Below, in pieces: positions 13,138-21,800 of a stretch of DNA of 36,716 bases. Made by a program: the position numbers and the translations under genes. Source of the stretch: Ruminococcaceae bacterium UBA5413. GTDB lineage: Bacteria > Bacillota > Clostridia > Oscillospirales > Acutalibacteraceae. The stretch's first letter is position 1. Each line of letters opens with the position of its first letter. Below the pieces are notes generated by a model. The model did not search any database. It saw only the letters and a program-made list of their open reading frames with translations, and was not told the origin of the DNA. The stretch is taken from the NCBI GenBank assembly GCA_002409585.1, contig DHNP01000046.1:1-36716 (forward strand), written 5' to 3'.

Positions 13138-15195
13138 TTATTTATTAGCATCCTCTATTACTTTTTTGGCAAACTGCGGCGGCATCTCCTCATAGCGCGC
13201 AAAAGTGAACCGGAACGTCCCGCGCCCCTGTGTCAGCTGCCTTAAAAAAGTCGTGAAATCGTGCATTTCGCCCTCCGGCACTTCAGCGCCTATGGTCTGC
13301 ATGCCTTTGCCGGCGGATTCCATGCCGAGCACACGCCCGCGGCGCTTGTTTATCTCGCCTATCACGCCGCCCATGTCACCGTCAGGCACGGTGCATTTAA
13401 GCGTGCCTATAGGTTCGAGCAGTACGGGCGAAGCCTTTGGCACGGCTTCCTTATATGCAAGGGACGCAGCCATTTTAAAAGCCATTTCGGAAGAGTCGAC
13501 CGGATGGTATGAGCCGTCGTAAAGCGCCGCGTGCAGCCCGACCATCGGGTATCCGGCAAGCGCGCCTTTTTTTACGCTTTCCCTGAGCCCCTTTTCAACC
13601 GCGGGGAAATAATTCTTCGGCACCGCGCCGCCTACGACCCTTTCTTCAAAAACGAGCTCGTCGCTTTCGCACGGTGAAAACTCTATCCACACGTCGCCGT
13701 ACTGGCCGTGGCCGCCCGTCTGTTTTTTATATTTTCCCTGTGCGGAAACTTTTTTCCTTATAGTTTCACGGTAAGCCACGCGCGGTTCCTCAAGCGTCAC
13801 GCCGACGCCGAATTTATTTTTAAGGCGGCATACGACGGCATCGAGGTGCTGTTCGCCCAGCCCTGAAATAATCATCTGGTGCGTCTCGGGATTTGTCTTA
13901 AACGATATGGTCGGGTCCTCCTCCGCAAGGCGAAGGATGCCCTGCGCGGCCTTGTCTTCCTCGCCTTTTTTCTGCGGTATGACAGCCATGGAAAGCGTGG
14001 GCTCCGGGTAGTCTATGCCGTCGAGCTTTACCATATGCGCCGGCGAACAGAGCGTGTCGCCCGTTTTTACGTCCTGCAGCTTAGGCACCGCGCCTATGTC
14101 GCCGGCTGCTATGTACGGCGTGTCCTCCTGCTTCTTGCCGTGCATGAAAAGCGTTTTTCCTATCCTTACCGGCTGCTTTGTACGCATATCAACAAGCTGC
14201 GCGTCGGACGATATCCTGCCTGAAACGGCCTTTATATATGAAAGCTTGCCTACAAACGGGTCGGCGACCGTTTTAAACACCACGGCGGCAGGAGCTGCAG
14301 CCTCGTCGACTGTTACCTCGACAGGGTCGCCGTTAACGTCCGCTGCCGTTTCGGCGCTTTTTTCAGAGGCCGGCGGAGCAAGCCACACAAGGCCGTTCAT
14401 CAGCTGCTCCACGCCGTTCATGCGCAGGGCGTCGCCGCAGAAAACCGGCGTTATGGAACCGCTTTTCACGCCCTTGCTCACGCCTACTATGACTTCCTCC
14501 GGCGTAAACTTTTCACCTGAAAAGTACTTCTCGAACATCTCGTCGCTTGTCTCGGCAACAGCCTCATAGATAGCCGTGCGCAAACCGTTGAGCCTCTCGC
14601 CCATATCCGGCATTTTCACTTCTTTAGGTTTGCCGCCGCAGCATTCATACGCCTTAAACTCAAGCATATTAACGTAAATATCCGCTTTGCCGTCAACTAT
14701 AAACGGCACTACCACCGGGCATATCGACGGGCCGAACTCCGCTTTCAGCGTTTCGAACACCTTGTAGAAGTCGGCGCTTTCGTCACAGAGGCCGTTTACA
14801 AAAAATATCTTCGCAAGCCCGCGCGACTCGGCCGCCGCCACAGCCTTTTCCGTCCCTACCCCTATGCCGTCGCGGCCGGATATGGCTACGAGCATACTGT
14901 CGGCGGCGCGCGCCGCTTCGCATGCCCCGCCGCCGAAGTCGAACAGGCCGGGAGAATCTATCAGGTTTATCTTATAGTTTTTCCACTCAAGCGGAGCCAC
15001 CGCCGCCGCAAGCGACGACTTGCGTTTTATTTCCTCCGGGTCGAAGTCGCACACCGTGCTCCCGTCGGCTATATTTCCCAAACGTTCCGACGCTTTTGAA
15101 ATGTAAAGCATAGCCTCCGCGATGCTTGTTTTGCCGGCACCGCTGTGACCGGCAAGCGCAATATTGAGGATGTTTTTTGCCGCGTATTGTTTCAT
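13138..15195 (-). CDS. EF-G-like translational GTPase (FusA2 type) with an altered G4 motif
   Basis: 685 residues, full length for the EF-G-like family that occurs beside canonical fusA in many Bacillota. The P-loop (G1) is GHSGAGKTS near residue 17, the switch region is CDFDPEEIKRKSS, and G3 is DSPGLFDF, lacking the His of classical DxPGH as is usual in this family. Domain IV contains GGHGQYGDVWIEF and GAVPKNYFPAVEKGL, and domain V the segment GDMGGVIGEINKRRGRVLGM. The guanine-specificity motif G4, NKMD in relatives I know, reads NGLC here (residues 134-137, bases 14785-14796), losing both the Lys and the Asp that contact guanine. Either nucleotide specificity has relaxed or the protein no longer cycles GTP normally. 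It is its own transcription unit. Role in ribosome function is not settled for this family. Confidence 0.85.
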   Translation of the reverse strand: MKQYAAKNILNIALAGHSGAGKTSIAEAMLYISKASERLGNIADGSTVCDFDPEEIKRKSSLAAAVAPLEWKNYKINLIDSPGLFDFGGGACEAARAADSMLVAISGRDGIGVGTEKAVAAAESRGLAKIFFVNGLCDESADFYKVFETLKAEFGPSICPVVVPFIVDGKADIYVNMLEFKAYECCGGKPKEVKMPDMGERLNGLRTAIYEAVAETSDEMFEKYFSGEKFTPEEVIVGVSKGVKSGSITPVFCGDALRMNGVEQLMNGLVWLAPPASEKSAETAADVNGDPVEVTVDEAAAPAAVVFKTVADPFVGKLSYIKAVSGRISSDAQLVDMRTKQPVRIGKTLFMHGKKQEDTPYIAAGDIGAVPKLQDVKTGDTLCSPAHMVKLDGIDYPEPTLSMAVIPQKKGEEDKAAQGILRLAEEDPTISFKTNPETHQMIISGLGEQHLDAVVCRLKNKFGVGVTLEEPRVAYRETIRKKVSAQGKYKKQTGGHGQYGDVWIEFSPCESDELVFEERVVGGAVPKNYFPAVEKGLRESVKKGALAGYPMVGLHAALYDGSYHPVDSSEMAFKMAASLAYKEAVPKASPVLLEPIGTLKCTVPDGDMGGVIGEINKRRGRVLGMESAGKGMQTIGAEVPEGEMHDFTTFLRQLTQGRGTFRFTFARYEEMPPQFAKKVIEDANK

Positions 15196-15370
15196 TATAT
15201 ATGGCTCCTTTCAGAGTGTAAATTTTTCACCTGCGGCGCTGGAATAAATTAAAATTCCTTTAAGCGGCGCCATTAACCGCTTCACTACATTATATATATG
15301 TAAGCCGCCGGCTGGGGTCGAAAAATGTAAATTATAAATATAGTACAATAGTTCGGCCTTATTTACAATA

Positions 15371-15399
15371 ATTATAGCGTATATCTACAATGAATACAA
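15371..15399 (-). promoter_or_regulatory. candidate sigma-A promoter of the EF-G-like gene
   Basis: Minus strand: TTGTAT (15394-15399), 17 bases, TATAAT (15371-15376). It would give a leader of about 170 bases; a second TATAAT-like site lies closer at about 15335, so the true start is uncertain. Confidence 0.45.
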
Positions 15400-15621
15400 G
15401 AACGGCAGCCACTTTTTTACCGCCTTTTTTAGTTTTAAACGCCCGTTATATTTGCTTCAATGCATTTTACCCATAAAAACATTTTTAAATGTGCATTGGG
15501 CGCCGTGGGAATATCCGCTGGCGCATATTTTTGTTCCCTTTCGCGTCAGTATTTTCCGCACCGGCGCCCATGCTTTCCCTATACTAATATATAAGGGAGT
15601 AATCCGGCGCTTTGCGGGCAG
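15400..15621. other. intergenic region with no supported gene
   Basis: The region between the EF-G-like promoter and the aldolase terminator. A 70-codon plus-strand frame (15452-15664) has no family resemblance, lacks a good ribosome binding site and runs into the terminator hairpin, so I do not call it. I see nothing else in it. Confidence 0.5.
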
Positions 15622-15663
15622 AAAAAAGCCGCGGGCGGCAGCAAGTACCGCGCGCGGCTTTTA
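15622..15663 (-). terminator. Rho-independent terminator of the aldolase gene
   Basis: An 11-pair GC-rich stem with one mismatch (15628-15638 with 15648-15658). Six T residues follow on the minus strand and four on the plus strand. It lies about 45 bases after the aldolase stop at 15705. Confidence 0.85.
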
Positions 15664-15704
15664 AAACTGTTTTTTGCTTATAGCCCAAAGGCCGGTTATG
15701 GTTT

Positions 15705-16643
15705 TCAGGCTTTGCCCTCGCAGCCGAGGACGCATTTAATCTTATGCTCAACCATACCTTTAATCGCTTCCCTCGCTGGCCCAAGGTATTGGCGCGGGTC
15801 GAAGTGATCCGGATGTTCGGCGAAGTACTTGCGCACCGTCGCGGTCATGGCAAGGCGCAGGTCTGAGTCAACGTTTATCTTGCAGACGGCCATTGTCGCG
15901 GCCTTGCGGAGCATGTCCTCAGGGATACCTATGGCGTCGGGCATTTTACCGCCGTAAGTGTTTATCATTTTTACAAATTCCGGTACTACGGAAGAAGCGC
16001 CGTGGAGTACTATCGGGAAACCCGGCAGGCGTTCCGAAACTTCCTTAAGTATGTCGAACCGGAGCTGCGGCTTCTGGCCGGGCTTAAACTTGTACGCGCC
16101 GTGGCTTGTGCCTATAGCTATGGCGAGTGAGTCAACGCCCGTCCTCGTAACAAAGTCCTGCACCTGGTCAGGGTCTGTGTACTGGGCCTTGTCCGCTTCT
16201 ACCGAAACGGCATCCTCGACGCCGGCGAGCCTGCCAAGCTCCGCCTCGACGGTGGCATTGTACTTGTGGGCGTAGTCTACTACTTTGCGTGTTTCCTCAA
16301 CATTTTCCTCATACGGCTTAGAAGATCCGTCAAACATAACGGAAGTGAAGCCGCCGTCAACGCAGTCTTTGCACACTTCATAAGACGGACCGTGGTCAAG
16401 GTGGAGGGATATCGGGATTTCGGGGTGTTCGGCAACCGCCGCTTCAACCAGCTTAACGAGATATGTGTGCGTGGCGTACTTTCTCGCGCCTGCCGACGCC
16501 TGAAGTATGACCGGAGCTTTCAGCTCTGCGCACGCTTCGGTTATTCCCTGTACTATCTCCATATTGTTGACGTTGAACGCGCCTACGGCGTAACCTCCGG
16601 AATAGGCCTTTTTGAACATTTCCTTAGTATTGACTAATGACAT
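15705..16643 (-). CDS. fba: class II fructose-bisphosphate aldolase
   Basis: 312 residues, the usual length of this subgroup. It splits fructose 1,6-bisphosphate into dihydroxyacetone phosphate and glyceraldehyde 3-phosphate in glycolysis, using Zn2+. Visible motifs are GAFNVNNMEIVQGI (N-terminal barrel strand), SLHLDHGPSYE (Zn-ligand His and catalytic Asp), AELGRLAGVED (family EIGxxGGxED), AIGTSHGAYKF (Zn-ligand His) and VLHGASSVVPE (Zn-ligand His plus phosphate loop), then ICKINVDSDLR-like KINVDSDLRLAMT. All metal ligands are present. GGAGTG precedes the ATG by nine bases. It is a monocistronic unit with its own terminator. Confidence 0.96.
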   Translation of the reverse strand: MSLVNTKEMFKKAYSGGYAVGAFNVNNMEIVQGITEACAELKAPVILQASAGARKYATHTYLVKLVEAAVAEHPEIPISLHLDHGPSYEVCKDCVDGGFTSVMFDGSSKPYEENVEETRKVVDYAHKYNATVEAELGRLAGVEDAVSVEADKAQYTDPDQVQDFVTRTGVDSLAIAIGTSHGAYKFKPGQKPQLRFDILKEVSERLPGFPIVLHGASSVVPEFVKMINTYGGKMPDAIGIPEDMLRKAATMAVCKINVDSDLRLAMTATVRKYFAEHPDHFDPRQYLGPAREAIKGMVEHKIKCVLGCEGKA

Positions 16644-16691
16644 CGGTCTTCACTCCTATAAATTTAATGTTAAGATTTTAACGTTAATGTT

Positions 16692-16697
16692 ATTATA
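16692..16697 (-). promoter_or_regulatory. candidate -10 element of the aldolase promoter
   Basis: TATAAT on the minus strand 49 bases before the aldolase start. The matching -35 region is poor (TTTATT at 17 bases), so the call rests on the -10 box and position only. Confidence 0.4.
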
Positions 16698-16736
16698 CCT
16701 CAACGGTGCGTAAAAATAAAGCCGCCGCGGTTTTTT

Positions 16737-17528
16737 TTACGCCTTTAAGGCATCTTCCTTAAAAATCTGCGGATTGCTTCGGCTGTAGTAATATATGTAC
16801 TGCTGCGCTATGCCGGCGTACCTGCCGAAAAACTCCGGCGTCCTGCCGGGGAACAGTGTCTTCATGGCGCGCTTCATCCACACGTCCATGGGAAAGGCCT
16901 CAAGCCTGTGCATGCCGTAAAGCAGCGTGCAGTCGGCGACCTTAGGCCCTACGCCGCGCACGCACGTCAGTTTTTTCCGCGCTTCGGCAAGCGGCATTCC
17001 CTTAAGCACACCGAAGTCAACGCTGCCGCACGAAACCCTGCGCGCAGCATCTATTATGTAAGGCGCCCTGAAACCGCATCCGAGACGCAGCAGGTCTTCG
17101 TCCTTAAGGGATGCGAGCTTTTCCGGCAGTGGAAAAGCATGCATGCCGTTTTCAGCTTCTTCTCCGTAAGCCGTGCAAAGCCGTGAGATTATCCCCTTTA
17201 TCCTGCCTATGTTATTGCACTGCGATATTATAAACGAGCACATGGCCTCCCACGGTTCCTGGTTCAGTATGCGTATGTCGGGCGCGAACGCGACTGCCTT
17301 TTCAAGCAGCGGGTCAAGCCTGCAGAACTCAAGGCGGATTCCGACGTAGTCAAGCCCCATGTCGAAGTACCCCGCCCAAAATTTATCCTTAACAACATCC
17401 GCAAAATTATCTTCCGATATATGTGCCCAGCGGCCGCCGGCCATACCTGTGAAGGAGCCGTCCGCCTCCCGCTTCCACCTGAAGCACTGGCCGCAGTCGA
17501 GCGTCTGGGCAAGCGCGTTCCGTTCCAT
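16737..17528 (-). CDS. 8-oxoguanine DNA glycosylase/AP lyase, OGG1 type
   Basis: 263 residues. It removes oxidised guanine from DNA and nicks the strand (base excision repair). The N-terminal OGG_N part starts with TLDCGQCFRWK. The HhH-GPD domain follows from about residue 90, with QEPWEAMCSFIISQCNNIGRI. The helix-hairpin-helix GVGPKVADC holds the catalytic Lys, and the essential Asp is in AFPMDVWMKRAM. All key residues are present. The N-terminus is a few residues shorter than many relatives, but GGGGG seven bases before the ATG at 17528 supports this start. Aldolase follows 93 bases downstream. It reads away from rlmB, with a 408-base region between them. Confidence 0.92.
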   Translation of the reverse strand: MERNALAQTLDCGQCFRWKREADGSFTGMAGGRWAHISEDNFADVVKDKFWAGYFDMGLDYVGIRLEFCRLDPLLEKAVAFAPDIRILNQEPWEAMCSFIISQCNNIGRIKGIISRLCTAYGEEAENGMHAFPLPEKLASLKDEDLLRLGCGFRAPYIIDAARRVSCGSVDFGVLKGMPLAEARKKLTCVRGVGPKVADCTLLYGMHRLEAFPMDVWMKRAMKTLFPGRTPEFFGRYAGIAQQYIYYYSRSNPQIFKEDALKA

Positions 17529-17692
17529 AAAAAAGCCCCCGTAAAATTAAAGTACACGCGATATTATAGCACAATATCCGACATGTTTTTTTAATTAAAT
17601 TACTATTTGTACTTAAAAATTCATGTGCGGGTTGACATAAGAGTTTATTCACTTTTTATGTGTTAACTTCTTAAAAGTCGCCGCGCTTGACT

Positions 17693-17744
17693 TTATCAAC
17701 ATTTTCAACAGGGTTTTCCACAGGATTTACAACGTTATTCCACA
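17693..17744. other. cluster of DnaA-box-like motifs at a coding-strand switch
   Basis: Within the 408-base region between two divergent genes, four motifs close to the DnaA box TTATCCACA lie on the same strand: TTATCAACA (17693-17701), TTTTCAACA (17702-17710), TTTTCCACA (17714-17722) and TTATTCCACA (17735-17744). AT-rich DNA with many TATA/AATA steps follows (17815-17930). All genes to the left are on the minus strand and the next ones to the right are on the plus strand. No dnaA, dnaN or other origin-linked gene is in the window, so origin function is inference only. Confidence 0.4.
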
Positions 17745-17868
17745 CTATTATGTAAACGAATGTAAATACACACAGTATAAACGCCGCGGCGGCAGCGTTT
17801 CCGCATGTATATTCTTAACGGAATATATAAAATTATGGGCTTATATTGGCTTATAATAGCGTAAACTG

Positions 17869-17877
17869 TGGTATAAT
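17869..17877 (+). promoter_or_regulatory. extended -10 promoter of rlmB
   Basis: TGGTATAAT (TG at 17869-17870, TATAAT 17872-17877), 60 bases before the rlmB start. The -35 match is weak, as is common with extended -10 promoters. Confidence 0.55.
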
Positions 17878-17936
17878 AAAAATAATAGTATAAAAATAAG
17901 TATAAAAATATTTTTAATATTAATAGGAGAAATATA

Positions 17937-18701
17937 ATGCCCAAAACACCATATGACAGCACAGAGATAGCCGCAGGAAGAAACGCCGTACGCGAAGCCC
18001 TTAAAAGCGGCCGGCCGGTAGACAGCCTTTACATAGCGCGCGGCGGCCGCAGCGGCAGCATAGGCGGCATAATCGCGCTCGCAAAGGAGCGCGGCATCCC
18101 CGTAAAGGAAGTTGACCCTAAAAAGCTCGACGAAATGTGCGGCGGCACGGTAAACCAGGGCGTGGCGGCTTCGGCAGCGGCAGTTGCGTACTCGTCGTTC
18201 GACGACGTTTTCGCCCTTGCTGAAAAGCGCGGTGAAAAGCCGTTTATCATTATTGCCGACGGGCTTGAGGACGTACACAACCTCGGCGCTGTCATAAGGG
18301 TGGCGGAGTGCGCCGGTGCGCACGGCGTCGTCATACCCGAAAGGCACGGCGCCGGCCTTACGGCGGCTGTCGGCAGGGCAAGCGCGGGCGCCGTAGAGTA
18401 CGTGCCTGTAGTGCGCGTTAAAAACATACCGTCCGCTTTGGAGGAGCTTAAAAAGCGCGGAGTGTGGATATATGCCGCTGACACAGGCGGGCAGAGCTGG
18501 TGCGGCACCGACTTTACCGGCCCCTTAGCCATAGTGATAGGCTCGGAGGGCGGCGGCGTAGGGCGGCTTGTAAAAGAAAAATCCGATTTCGTCGTTTCCC
18601 TCCCGCTTAAGGGAAAGATAAACTCGCTAAACGCATCCGTAGCGTGCGGAGCCATATGTTACGAGGTAGTGCGCCAGCGCGGTGGGGCAGGCTGCCTGTA
18701 A
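17937..18701 (+). CDS. rlmB: 23S rRNA 2'-O-ribose methyltransferase of the RlmB/TrmH (SPOUT) family
   Basis: 254 residues, full length. It transfers a methyl group from S-adenosylmethionine to a ribose of 23S rRNA (Gm2251 in E. coli). The N-terminal substrate-binding domain begins GRNAVREALKSGRPVDSLYI. The SpoU domain has motif 1 in DGLEDVHNLGAVIRVAE (catalytic Asn and Arg), motif 2 in AIVIGSEGGGVGRLV, and motif 3 in LPLKGKINSLNASVACGAICYE. These form the trefoil-knot cofactor site. GGAG precedes the ATG by eight bases. The usual neighbours cysS and mrnC are not here. Assignment to RlmB rather than another TrmH-family enzyme is by overall resemblance. Confidence 0.9.
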   Translation: MPKTPYDSTEIAAGRNAVREALKSGRPVDSLYIARGGRSGSIGGIIALAKERGIPVKEVDPKKLDEMCGGTVNQGVAASAAAVAYSSFDDVFALAEKRGEKPFIIIADGLEDVHNLGAVIRVAECAGAHGVVIPERHGAGLTAAVGRASAGAVEYVPVVRVKNIPSALEELKKRGVWIYAADTGGQSWCGTDFTGPLAIVIGSEGGGVGRLVKEKSDFVVSLPLKGKINSLNASVACGAICYEVVRQRGGAGCL

Positions 18702-18748
18702 AGGGAATTTTTTACTCGTTTAATACGCGCTTTTTTATAAATAATAGG

Positions 18749-18826
18749 TTAAAAAGGAAGTTTGCCGCCTGCCGCAAGCCATGAGCGGCAACTGCGCCGC
18801 AGCCGGCCCGCGGGCGTTCCTTTTAA
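18749..18826 (+). promoter_or_regulatory. structured leader element upstream of the pseudo-P-type ATPase
   Basis: TTAAAAAGGAA (18749-18759) can pair with TTCCTTTTAA (18817-18826), enclosing a GC-rich core that has its own stem TTGCCGC/GCGGCAA (18761-18767 with 18785-18791). It ends 27 bases before the start codon. The TTTT after the outer 3' arm could make it the rlmB terminator or an attenuator; no known riboswitch is recognised. Confidence 0.4.
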
Positions 18827-18852
18827 TGTGAAAATCCAAGGAGCGGTTAATT

Positions 18853-21800
18853 ATGGACGGTAAAAATAAAACTCCGCAAAGTGAATATTCCGTTGATGAA
18901 ATCCTTGCGGAGGCTCACATAATTAAAGACAGCGAAACAAAGCAGGCCGCTGTAAAGGGCGGGCCGGCCGAAGCAGCCGGGTCCGACCGTCCCGCTTTTG
19001 CCGATGAGGTAAAAGCTGCCCCGGATGAAACTTTTAAATCCGAAACCGGCAAAGTCCCCGCCGCCGGTGAAGAGAGTAAAGACAGCGGCGGCAACGGGAA
19101 AAAGAAAAAAAAGAAGGGCCTCTTTTCATTTTTCAGGCGAAGCAAAGAGTATGAGGACGACGACGAGGAGGACGACCTTTACTACGGCCTCCAGTTAAAG
19201 CCGCTCTCAGAGTACCGCAAAGAATACGAAAATACGGTTAAAATCGACCTTAACGGCAAAGACGGAAGCCCCGGCGACTCCGACACGCCCGAAAACATGG
19301 ACGAAACTTTCAGGCGCATACACGAAGAACGCCGCAAAAGGCTCGAAAGGATAATGGAGCAGGCCGGCGTAGAACCCGACGACTTCATTTCCGGCACAGG
19401 CGGCATGGCGGGCGGCGGAAAAGGCACTCCGCCTAAGTCGCCCGCAGATAAAGCCACGCAGGATAAACCGCAGCCAGCGCCGCCCGAAAGAAGCGGTGCT
19501 GAGCCTGTCTGCCCGCCCGCAAACCAGGCGCCTCCGCCACGTGACGGTGAAAACACCGCCGGGCAGCGGCAAAGCCGTGACGGAGAAAACGGGCAGGCAG
19601 GCGGCGGCAAGGGTGAAAGCGGCGAAAGCAGGAGCGCGGTTCTCGGCGGAAGCATTTCAGGCGGCACTGAGGATACCGAAACCCCTCCGCCCGTAAAAGA
19701 GCCCGAAACCCCGCACCGCGGCGGCGGCCAAAGCGTGCCGCCTGTGCCGGTAAAAGAACCCGAAACCATCCCCCGCCCGCATTATAAAGCGAAAAGCGGG
19801 CTTCCGGTGCGCGTAGTAAGCCTTGACGGTTTTGAGGAAATACTGCGCTCCGAAGCGCTGATGTATCCCTCCGCGGAACCCGGCTCCCCTGCAGCCGCAG
19901 AAGGGCCTGCCGAAACCGCCGACCCGGAAGAGCCGCCGTCTCCGCCGCTGGACGGTACTCCCGCAGATGATGCCGGCGGCAGCGAAGAAACTTTAAACGG
20001 CGGTTTTTACGACGATGGCGCCAGTTTGGACAACACCATAGAATTTCCCGGGGTTTACAGAAACGCAGAGCCGGAAAAGGCAAAAAAGCATTTCCGCATT
20101 TTCGGCGACGAAGAACCCGAAAGCCCCGTCGGCGGTGAAACTGACGGCGGCGAAGAAGAACTTGACGACTATACAAAGCCTGAGGATGCCCCGTCAATAA
20201 TAAACGATATAGCCGGAAGCCTCGGCAAGCTTTTCGTGCGGCTTATAGCTCTCGGCATAATATCGGTTCTCATGCTCGTTTCGGGCTTTGCGTACGAATA
20301 CTCCTCTTTACTCCCGTCGGGGATACATAACGTTTACACTTCACAGACGTTCCTTATCATGCAGCTTATATTCCTGTTTACGGCCGCCGCTTTCTGCTTT
20401 CCAACCATCTCAGGCGGTTTAAAAGGAATATTTAAGTTTAAGATAAACGCCGACAGCGCCGTTTCGGCCGCGGTGGCCGTCACATTGGTGCAGAACGCCG
20501 TCCTGCTCGTACACGGCATGCCCTCAGGCTCATATTCGTACTCTGTTTTGGCCGTATGCGCGCTTTTTATGAACCTTGCAGGCAAATTCAGTATGGAAAA
20601 GCGAATAATGAAAAATTTCAAATACATATCCTCCCCCGGCAAAAAATACGCCGTGCAGCTTTTTGACGACCACAATACAGCCCTGAAGCTCGCAAAGGGC
20701 TGCGTTTTGGGCGAACCTAAAATCGCATATGAAACGCCTGCCGGGTTCCTTAAGAACTTCCTCCGCTTTTCGTACATGCCCGACCCAGGGGAGAAAACGT
20801 CGCAAAGCGTCGGCGCCGTTACCATTATCGCGAGCCTTGCCCTCTGCGCCGCCGCGTTTTTCATAAAAAAAGACGCCGTCTACGCCGTTGACGCCCTTGC
20901 GGCCGCCATGTGCGCGGGCATACCGTTTATGAACACGCTCAGCGTAAACCTGCCTGTGGCGCGCCTTGGCAAAACAGCCGCCCGCTGCGGCTCCATGGCG
21001 GCAGGCTGGCACACAGTGGAACATTTCAGCGAAACAAACGCCGTAATGCTTGACGACAAAGACCTTTTCCCCAAAGGCACCATAGTGCTCAACGGCATAA
21101 AGACCTTCGGCGGCCAAAGCATAGACGATGCCATACTTGACGCCACGGCTCTCGCCTGCGTCATAGGCGGCCCCCTCGGCGACGTTTTTGACCAGATAAT
21201 CAAAAACAAGCACGACATACTGCCTAAAGTCAGCTCGGTCGTCTACATAGACGGGCTCGGCGTAACAGGGCTTGCCGACGGCAAGAAGGTACTCGTAGGC
21301 AACGGCAGCCTTATGAAAGAAAACGCCATAGAGCCGCCGTCGCGCGATTACGAAAGGAAGTACATACAGTCGGGAAGGCAGCTCATCTACCTCGCCTGCG
21401 CAAACGAACTTACGGCAATGTTTATAGTTTCATACCACTCTGACAGGCAGCGCGCCATGGAGCTTAAACGTATGGAGAACAACGGCGTAAGCCTCATTGT
21501 GCGCACGCGCGACCCCAACATAACGCCCGTACTCATATCCCGCTGCTTCGGGCTGAGCGTTAACTCCGTAAACGTGCTTTCAAACGGGCTGGGCAACGTT
21601 TACGCGGCACTGCAGGCAGCCCCGCCGGAGCGTATAGATGCCGTAATGGCGACAAAAGGGCGCGTAACCTCCATGATGCGCCTGCTGACGGCGTGCATAA
21701 GGCAGCGCGGCAACATCTCCATTGCAGTCGTCCTGCAGAACACAGGCGCCATACTCGGGCTGCTTTTGGCGGCGCTTTCCATATGTGTTTTCGGGCTTAA

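Noticed and set aside
15452..15664. A 70-codon plus-strand frame between the EF-G-like gene and the aldolase
   Set aside because: No ribosome binding site, no family resemblance, and its end is the aldolase terminator hairpin.
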